From Phaseolus vulgaris (taxonomy: Eukaryota; Streptophyta; Magnoliopsida; Fabales; Fabaceae), in contig NC_023758.2 in NCBI RefSeq assembly GCF_000499845.2, forward strand, positions 24,463,520 to 24,527,519: a stretch of 64,000 nt of DNA, given 5' to 3'. Under the pieces are notes generated by a model. It saw only the letters and a list, made by a program, of their open reading frames with translations, did not search any database and had not been told where the DNA came from. The stretch's first letter is position 1. Every line of letters begins with the position of its first letter. This document shows, in pieces, positions 56,838-64,000 of this stretch. The position numbers and the translations under genes are program-made.

Positions 56838-59800
56838 ATAGAACTCGAGGTGCGTGGCATTCCACGTCCTCGGTATAATTTTTCCTGAAAGTCATTCTAA
56901 ATTATAAGCTCCTCCCTGTGCGACTTCTCGGACTCGGAATGGCTCCTCTCAGTTGGATGAGAACTTCTCTTCATTTTTTCTTGCGTCGCTGCGCATTCTC
57001 CAGACAAGGTCGCCCTTCTGAAAACTTCTCGGCCGGACCTTTGTGTTGTATCGCCTAGATGCCCGGACTTTGCAAGCGGCCTCCCGAATCCTGCTTTTGT
57101 CACGAAACTCACTTACCAGGTCGAGGTTGACCGCTAGGCTGTCCTCGTTTAGGGTGAGATCGAACATCTGCCGTCTTATGGTGGGCTCGGCCACTTCGAC
57201 CGGGATCATGGCCTCGGTCCCGTATGTCAGGCTGTAGGGTGTCTCTTGTGTAGTAGTTTGGGGGGTGCACATGTACGCCCAAAGTACCTCGATCAGCGCC
57301 TCGGTCCATCGGACCTTTGCCTTCCCCAGCCGCTTCTTCAGCTCGTTGAGTATGACCTTGTTGGCGGCCTCGGCCTGTCCATTGGTTTGAGGGTGCTCTA
57401 CCGAACTCGTGATGGACTTGATGTCAAGGTCGTCATAGAAGGACTGTAGGCCTCAGTCAATGAACTGTTGGCCATTGTCAGTTATTATCGTGTGCGGGAC
57501 ACCGAACCGGTAGACAATGTTCCTCCATACGAAGTTCTGCACATTCTTTGTCGAGATGGAGGCAAGGGGTTCGGCCTCGATCCATTTGGTGAAGTAGTCG
57601 ACTCCCACCAGGAGGAACTTGGTCTGCCCTTTCCCCAGGTAGAAGGGACCGATGATGTCCATCCCCCCTAATGGCGAACGGCCATGAGGAGATGATGTTG
57701 TGCAGCTCTTCAGGCCTGGTGTGGTGGAGGGGGTCGAACTCCTGGCACTTGGCACATTTCTTCACATATTCGGCACAGTCGCCTTGTACGGTCGGCCAAT
57801 AGTATCCGGCCCTCAGAACCTTGCGGCCATCATCCTTGCCCCAACGTGGTTTCCGCAGATCCCTTCGAGGATCTCGGCCAGAATGTACTCGGCCCGTTTG
57901 TTAGTGATGCATTTCAGTAGGGGGGTCGAGTAACCTCTCTGGTACAGGTCTTCGTTGATCATGGTGTATCGGGCACATTGTTGCTTCATCGCCTTTTCTT
58001 GGTCAGCCTTACATGTGCCGACCGTTAGGTATTGGATGACTGGTGTCATCCAGTTGTCGGCCTCGGCCTCTTCTATAGCCAGACACTCGGCCTCGGCCTC
58101 AGTCACACTAGGGTGTCTTAGCCATATTTGTATGACTGACCTCTGGTGGCTCTTCTTCTTGGTAACCGATAGTTTGGACAGGATGTCGGCCCTTTTGTTG
58201 TCCTCCCTTGGTATATGTTCCAAGGGTGCTTTGCTGAAGCGGGCGATTCTATTTTTGGCCGCGTGGTAGTATCGATGCAGCAGAGGTTCTTTAACTTCGA
58301 ACTCCCCAATGACTTGGCCGACCATCACCCGGGAGTCGCTTTTGCATGTCACTTCGCGTGCTCCCATGTCGTAGGCTAGGTTCAGCCCAGCAAGCAAGGC
58401 CTCGTACTCGGCCTGGTTATTGGTCGCCCGGAATCCAAATTGGAGAGCTTGTTCCAGGAAGAGGTCACCCGGACGCTCCAGGACGACTCCCGCCCACAGG
58501 TTGTTTTATTTGAGGAGCCGTCCACATAGAGCGTCCACCTGCCCCAGAGGGTGGGTAGTGGTGTTAGCTCGACCGAGAAGTCGGCCAGGCATTGAGACTT
58601 GATGGCGCCCCTCGGCTCGTAGCGTATGTCGAATTCGGAGAGTTTGACTGACCATCCTATCATCCTCCCTGCAAGGTCCGGTTTAGACAAAATTTTAAAA
58701 ATAGGGTAGTCAGTTCTTACAGTTATGGAGTGATTTTGGAAGTAGGGGCGCATCCGTCTTGCTGTGAGGACTAGGGCGAGGGCCACCTTCTCTATCATCT
58801 GGTACCTGGTCTCGGCCGAGTGGAGGGTTCAGCTGACGAAGTACACCGGTCGTTCCTCGCCCTCGGTCTCTTGTACCAGGGCAGCGCTGACTGCTTCCTC
58901 CGAGACTGCTAGATATACAAGGATAGGGTGGACGGGTCTCGGCTTCTGGATGACGGCCGGGGATGTGAGGAACTCATTGAACTGTTTGAAGATTTCCTCG
59001 TATTGGTCGTCCCAGGCGAATTTTTTGCCCTTTCGGAGCAGCTGGACCATCGGCCTCGTCCTCTCGGCCAAACGGGGGACGAACCGGGAGAGGGCGGTCA
59101 GCCGCCCTAGGAGCTGTTGTACCTCCCTCACACTGTTCGGACTTCTCATGTTGAGTATGGCCTGACATTTGTCGGGGTTGGCCTCTATCCCCCGGTGGGT
59201 GAGCATGAAGCCTAGGAACTTCCCTCCCTCAACCCCGAAGGTACATTTTTCGGGGTTGAGCTTCATGTTGACTCCCCTTAAGGCCCTGGAGACCTCGTCC
59301 GAATCCTTCAGATGTTGATCAAACGAGTCGAACTTCACGACTATGTCGTCCACGTACACTTCTACCGCCCGGCCAATTAAGCCTTTGAAGATTTTGTCCA
59401 TGAGGCGCTGGTAGGTCACCCCTGCGCTCTTGAGGCCGAATGGCATGACCTCGTAATAGTAGTTGGCGTCGGCCGTCATGAAGGTCGTTTTCTCCTTGTC
59501 CCTCGGGTGCATGCTTATCTGGTTATAGCCAGAGTAAACGTCCAAGAAGCTCATAATTTTGTGGTCGGCTGCCCCCCGTCCACCAGTCGGTCCATGTTCG
59601 GGAGGGGGTAGGTGCGCTTCGGACATGCGCTGTTGATGTTTCTATAGTTGACGCACATCCTCCAGTTACCATTCGGTTTGGTGACCATGACGACGTTGGC
59701 CAACCATGTCGTGCATCGGGCCTCCCTTATGAACCCGGCCGACAGGAGCTTTTCGTCGCCCAAGTCCCTCTTCTTTTGGGAGATCGGGCGGGCTTCCTTG

Positions 59801-60590
59801 AATATTGACAGTCGATGGGTGATGACATCCGGGCTCACCCCCGGCACGTCGGTCAGCGTCCATGCGAACATGTCGATATTCTTTTTCAACCGTGCTGTGC
59901 TCTTCGTCGAGGAGGGGGACTCTCCTCAGCTCCTCTCTCGCCTCTAGCCTGTCCTCGGTCGCCCGGGGGTCGAGGTCTACTAGTGCCACGGTTGGCTGGA
60001 CCATCCTCGGCCGATCCTTCCTGGGGTTGCAGTCCTTTCAGGAGGACTTTCTCACCTTGAGGGGAGAGGTGTCGGGCCTTAAAGGCTCCACCCGGAGGCT
60101 CTCGGTGTAGCACTCTCGTGCTTCTTTCTGGTCTACGTGGACTGTGAGAATGTCCTTTGTCCTCGAAGGGAATTTCATTGCGAGGTGAGGGGTTGACACT
60201 ATGACCATTAGCCGGTTGATGGATCGTCGACCAAGCAGGATGTTGTAGGAGGTGTTGGCGTCGATGACCAGGTATCGGATTTTGATGGTCCTGGTGTTCT
60301 TCCCCTCTCCGAAGATGGTGTACAACTCGATGTAACCCTTGGTACCCACCCTCTGGCCCGAGAATCCTACCACGTGGTCGTCGTATGGCATCATCTCGGC
60401 CTCGGCCATCCTCGTAGCCTTGAAGGTTTTCCAGTAGAGGATGTCTACCGAACTTCCTTAGTCCACAAGTGTCTTCCGTATGGTGAATCGGTCTATGTCG
60501 ACCGCTATCACCATCGGGTCGTCCTGCTGACGGTAGTCTACACCCTTAAAGTCCTCGTTCGTGAACGTGATGGGTGGCATCCTCGGTCGG
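56838..60590 (-). pseudogene. pol of element C (PR-RT-RNaseH-aRNaseH-IN), several breaks
   Basis: Protease: a stop directly after the Asp of the active site (LVD-stop-GSSVDILY, near 60460), then NILLGRRSINRL near 60240. Reverse transcriptase: CVNYRNINSACPKRTYPLPN near 59610, a frameshift near 59560-59626, FLDVYSGYNQISMHPRDKEK, and YVDD at 59356-59345. RNase H 1 spans about 58850-58600. Archaeal-type RNase H has LYVDGSSN near 58525, a frameshift near 58480, then CKSDSRVMVGQVIGEFEVKE and HIPREDNKRADILS. Integrase has the zinc-finger end CAKCQEF, MDIIGPF (near 57665), ITDNGQQF (57470) and CTPQTTTQETPYSLTYGTEA (57265). The zinc-finger half and the core lie in different frames, with a frameshift near 57800. 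Confidence 0.88.
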
Positions 60591-60854
60591 AATGCCCCTG
60601 TGTTTACCTGGTGTACCGCCTGGAGGTGTTTCTTCCAGGCGTTGTTCGTGCTTCCTCCCCCGACGAAGCCGCCGGCTATAGTGTTGATAACCTCTCGGTT
60701 ACCTCTCCTATCGGCCTCCCTGGGGGATCGTCTCTTCGAGTGGGGTCGGCTCTCGCGGGTTATCGGTTGCCTCTGTTATCTTGGTCATTTCGGCCGCGTT
60801 GAGGTGACCTCGTCCGCTTGGGTGGATCCGCCCGGCCGGGTGTGTCTCAGCCAT

Positions 60855-62094
60855 TCCTGACGAAACGGCGGAGATGCCCAGCCTGGATAAGTTCCTCGAT
60901 CTTATCCTTAAGGGCCTGACACTCGTCGGTTGAGTGTCCGGTGTTTTGGTGGTACCGACACTGCTTCCTTCGATCGGCATTATTTGGGTTGGCCACCTTT
61001 CTTGGGGGAGGTATCAACTCGGCGTTGAGGGCCTCGTCCAGAATCCTCCTCCTCTCGGTCGTCAGGGGTGTGTACCTCGAGAACCGGATCGGTCAGTCTC
61101 GGTTGTCCCGGCGTCGGTCATTTCTTTGACTCGGCCACCCTTGGCGATCCTTTTCTTCCTTGTTTTTCTCCCCACCGGCCTCAGCACGGGCCTGGTTACG
61201 AAATTCTCTTAGCTCTTCCAGTTGCATGTACTTAGCAGCTCTCTTTCTCAGCTCGTCCAAGCTGTCGGTCGGCTGCATGCACAGGTTGTCGACAAAGGGC
61301 CCCGGACGCAGGGTCGTCAGCATGTGGTGCATGGCAACGTCCGGACTCAGATTCTGGATGCTCATTGCCACTTTACTGAACCTATCCACAAAAGTTCTCA
61401 GCGACTCTCCCTTCTCCTTGCGGATGCCTACCAGGGTGATGGAGGTTAGGTGGTGCGGCCGGCTGGTCGCAAACTGAGTTTCAAACTTTGCTACGAGCGT
61501 GGCAAAGCTATCGATGGAGTTGGGTGAAAGCTTGGTGAACCAACTAAAGGTTGCGCCCTTCAAGGATGTGGGAAACACTCGGCACAACATGGCATCGTCC
61601 GAGGTGTAGAGACTTATATGGGTGGTGTAGGCGTCCATATGCTCGTCCGGGTCGGTCGACCCGTCATATCGGTCTCGGTTGAAACCCTTCCACTTCTCAG
61701 GCAGTGGGACTTCGATGATGGTGTTGGTAAAAGGATGTCGGCGGTTCGGGTCGGCCATTAGGATCGTTCGGGGGGACCTCATTAGGCACGACTCGTCGCC
61801 CATCTCGGTGTCTCGAGGAGGAGGTCGGCCTCTCGTCCCTTCAGCCACATCTGGGTCGGGGGGAGAGGTGTATGACTTGCCGACAACATTCGTCGGTATG
61901 ACGGAGGGTCCTCCCTCCCCCAGCTTCTTCTTCATCTCTTTGTTCTCCCTACGGAGGACTTGCAGCTCTTGCTCGTTTTTCTGAGAAGCCTCCTCGGTCT
62001 TCCTTCTCATCTCGGCCATCTCTCTCTGGAGAGATAGCAGCAGCACCGTCTGGTCGGCTTCGGTCATTCTCTCCATGCTTCTGGTTGAGACCAT
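60855..62094 (-). pseudogene. gag of element C, one in-frame stop
   Basis: Begins MVSTRSMERMTEADQTVLLL, has an N-terminal coiled coil (EMRRKTEEASQKNEQELQVL), the capsid motif PLPEKWKGFNRDRYDGSTDP, and the retrotransposon gag signature GATFSWFTKLSPNSIDSF. After 333 codons a TGA at 61095-61093 interrupts it. The same frame continues to the nucleocapsid motif CRYHQNTGHSTDECQALK and LIQAGHLRRFVRNG near 60860. Only this stop separates it from a complete gag of about 410 residues. Confidence 0.8.
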
Positions 62095-62144
62095 CTACTT
62101 TTTTCCTTCAGCTAGTTTCCCTCGGCCCCACGGTGGGCGCCAAT

Positions 62145-62746
62145 TGTTCCTGCTAGGGAGATGGGACCTAGAGAACTATTGAAGTCTTCTTCTCCTTCCT
62201 TCGGTCGGTCAGGTGACTGGGTGGTGAGTTCAGATTCTTCTCTTCCTCCTGCTTCTCCTTCGACACTCGGCCTCGGATGAACACCGGATGGTGGGGGTAC
62301 CTGCGAAGGCACTCCGACGCTCAAATCAGTAAAGCGGGTGGTCAGCTCTCAGGTAGGTGAACAGTAATAAATGACATACCTTACTCCTTGGGATGCGTGC
62401 TATTTATATTATTCTAATGGGCCTACCTTGTTGGGCCCGTTTATCGAGGTGGATACCGCTTAGGGTAGCATTACCTAATTCTTAATGACGGATTAACTTC
62501 ATTGATCTTGGTTTGAGTGTTAACTGTAGTAGGGGTCGGCCGTCAGCCAAGTTCCCATGGTATGGGTCAGCCATCGGCCAAATCCCAGTGGTCTCGCCCA
62601 AGTATTCTAAGGTCTCGGCCGGGTGAGCCATCGGCCTCGGCATCTCGGTCACATCTCTTGAGTTTCAGCCAGGTTCCCCTGATTTCGGTCAAGTAGGCTC
62701 GGCCTCGGTCAGCCAGGTGGACCTCGGCCTCGCCCATACCTTTACA
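62145..62746 (-). repeat. 5' LTR of element C
   Basis: On the plus strand it runs TGTTCCTGCTAGGG...CCCATACCTTTACA. TATTTATA at 62401-62408 is the inverted TATAAATA promoter box. The primer site ATTGGCGCCCACCGTGGGG lies directly inside, at 62144-62126 on the minus strand. Confidence 0.9.
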
Positions 62747-62751
62747 ATAGA

Positions 62752-64000
62752 AAAATGTATTATTTACAGATCTTATATGAAGAAGTAAAAATACATATTA
62801 ACATAATAGTCATTTAATAATTCGCTTGTTAATAATAAATTTATTCTTACAAATATGGATAAATACAATATTTGGAATAATATATATTTATTCAATTTTT
62901 GTATCTATATTTAATATTGTTTATGTACGTATAATATTGGCATAAAGTAATTTCGAGTTTCAATAATTTTTTAAATATTAATGTCGTTTAATTTATTTAT
63001 TCACTTTTTTTTTTAATAAATTTCAGATTTACTTAATATTAGCATGAAGCATATTCTTTTAAAGATACATAATATTTTGAAAATATCATTCTTTAACAAG
63101 AGATAAACGATTATATTAAAGATGTAATTGACATAATATTTTTAACATTTACAATCATTCTTATTTTAAACGATTATTTTTTTACCAAGTACTAAATAAA
63201 TTATTTAATATTTATGTCCCTAAATAAGTCACGATAATTCACTTCCTAAAGTATATACTAGCCTTAATATATATAAAATAAAAAAAATAAAATAAAAACG
63301 TTTATGCTATGTTTGGATTAGAGGGAATGAGGGAGTGGAAAGTTGAGGGTGTGGGAGAGTGGAAGTGTGAAGATTTGTGAAGAAAGTTGAGGGTATTTGA
63401 ATTTAGGTATGTTAGAGTGAATGTGTGAGGAAAGTTTATTCAAATATGTCAGTGATGTGATGACTGTAAGGATATTTTGAATTATTTTTAATTATGTAAA
63501 TTGTAACATTACAAATTTACTCTTGTATATAAAAAAAAAAGAAATAAATGATAATTAATTTTGTACACATTATATTTAATTAAAAGAAATTAAAGTTTTA
63601 ATTATAAATAAAAGAAAAAATAATTTAAAATTCAAAGAAATAAATAAATAATTTGTATATTTAAATAATTTTATTATTTTCTATTTTATTAAGATAATTT
63701 TAATATTATTTATGTTTCTTGTATATAAGATAAGAATAAAAAATTATCAATTTTGTACATATTTTAGTTAATTAAAATAATTTAAAATTTTATTTATAAA
63801 TAAAAGAAAAAATGTAAAGTTCAAAGAAATAATTATATATAATTTTAAATGTAAGTATAATTTTATTATTTTCCATTTTATTAATTTAAATTAATTTTAT
63901 TATTTAAGTAAATTTATTTAGATAATTTTAATATTATTTATGATTCTTTAAATTATGTTATATATATATATATACAAAATTATTAATAATAATAATTTTC
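62752..64000. other. AT-rich region to the window end
   Basis: No gene. A segment at 63305-63480 (GCTATGTTTGGATTAGAGGG..., with G/A-rich GAGGGAGTGG) resembles a transposon terminus, but no inverted partner is visible. Confidence 0.45.
63521..63960. repeat. Long-period AT-rich direct repeat
   Basis: TCTTGTATATAA followed by AATTTTGTACA.ATT and TATAAATAAAAGAAAAAAT is repeated at 63521 and 63717 (period 196). A third start at about 63930 (TAATATTATTTATGATTC) continues towards the window edge. Confidence 0.55.

Larger units (their letters stand above)
52636..62746 (-). mobile_element. Tat-lineage Ty3/gypsy element C, near complete
   Basis: LTRs at 52636-53236 and 62145-62746, with flanking GTAGA (52631-52635) and ATAGA (62747-62751), a target duplication with one mismatch. 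On the minus strand: LTR, primer site, gag, protease, reverse transcriptase, RNase H, archaeal RNase H, integrase, 44-bp tandem repeats, antisense ORF (plus strand), purine tract, LTR. All domains are present, with a limited number of stops and frameshifts. LTRs differ at roughly 25 positions in 600 by eye, so it is younger than element A. Confidence 0.92.

Noticed and set aside
63305..63480. Possible Harbinger- or hAT-type MITE
   Set aside because: Only one terminus-like motif (GCTATGTTTGGATTAG) is visible; no inverted partner or target duplication.
1..64000. tRNA, rRNA or microRNA genes
   Set aside because: No cloverleaf-type or known conserved RNA sequence was recognised on either strand; small hairpins in AT-rich DNA are not evidence by themselves.

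Overview
The window is nuclear DNA of a flowering plant. The evidence is two intron-bearing plant gene models (an acyl-activating enzyme and a small SBP-box/SPL transcription factor), an AT-rich background, and every major class of plant LTR and DNA transposon. Tat-lineage Ty3/gypsy elements with GGCGCCCACCGTGGGG-type primer-binding sites, Sirevirus-like LTRs rich in AATCGGTTGTTT motifs and the legume-like enzyme suggest a phaseoloid legume (bean or cowpea group). The species-level guess is inference.

Layout. 1-6690: a Ty1/copia 3' end whose LTR was split by a complete but pol-less Sirevirus-like element on the minus strand (312-6606, target duplication CCATA). 6691-11167: AT-rich spacer with degenerate repeats, a CACTA-type MITE and the promoter of the enzyme gene. 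11168-35511: one acyl-activating enzyme (AMP-dependent acyl-CoA ligase, AAE1 clade) of two coding exons, 69 + 478 codons, separated by a 22.7 kb intron. That intron holds two degenerate Tat-lineage gypsy elements: A (12999-21137, target duplication AAACT) and B (22322-31831, flanked by 108-bp duplications). Element B itself contains a solo LTR (29163-30349, target duplication TCGGC). 36303-37616: a non-autonomous hAT-like element (8-bp target duplication TTCATTAT) filled with a GC-rich 26-bp minisatellite. 41026-41747: a two-exon SPL gene. 43.3-48.6 kb: an inverted-repeat structure and a rearranged minus-strand copia remnant. 50.5-51.5 kb: an AT-rich tandem array split by a CACTA MITE. 52636-62746: a third Tat element, C, on the minus strand, the best preserved of the three. 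62747-64000: AT-rich sequence with a long-period repeat.

The two host genes appear unrelated in function; the rest of the window is transposon biology. All three Tat elements share one architecture: LTR, gag, PR-RT-RNaseH-archaeal RNaseH-IN, a private tandem-repeat block, then a long ORF in antisense, then the 3' LTR. The antisense ORF encodes a globular domain followed by a coiled coil. In A and C it has its own near-identical TATA box, and it appears to contain an intron. This antisense unit, the transposon-filled intron of an enzyme with altered active-site motifs, and the minisatellite-loaded hAT element are the parts most worth a second look.
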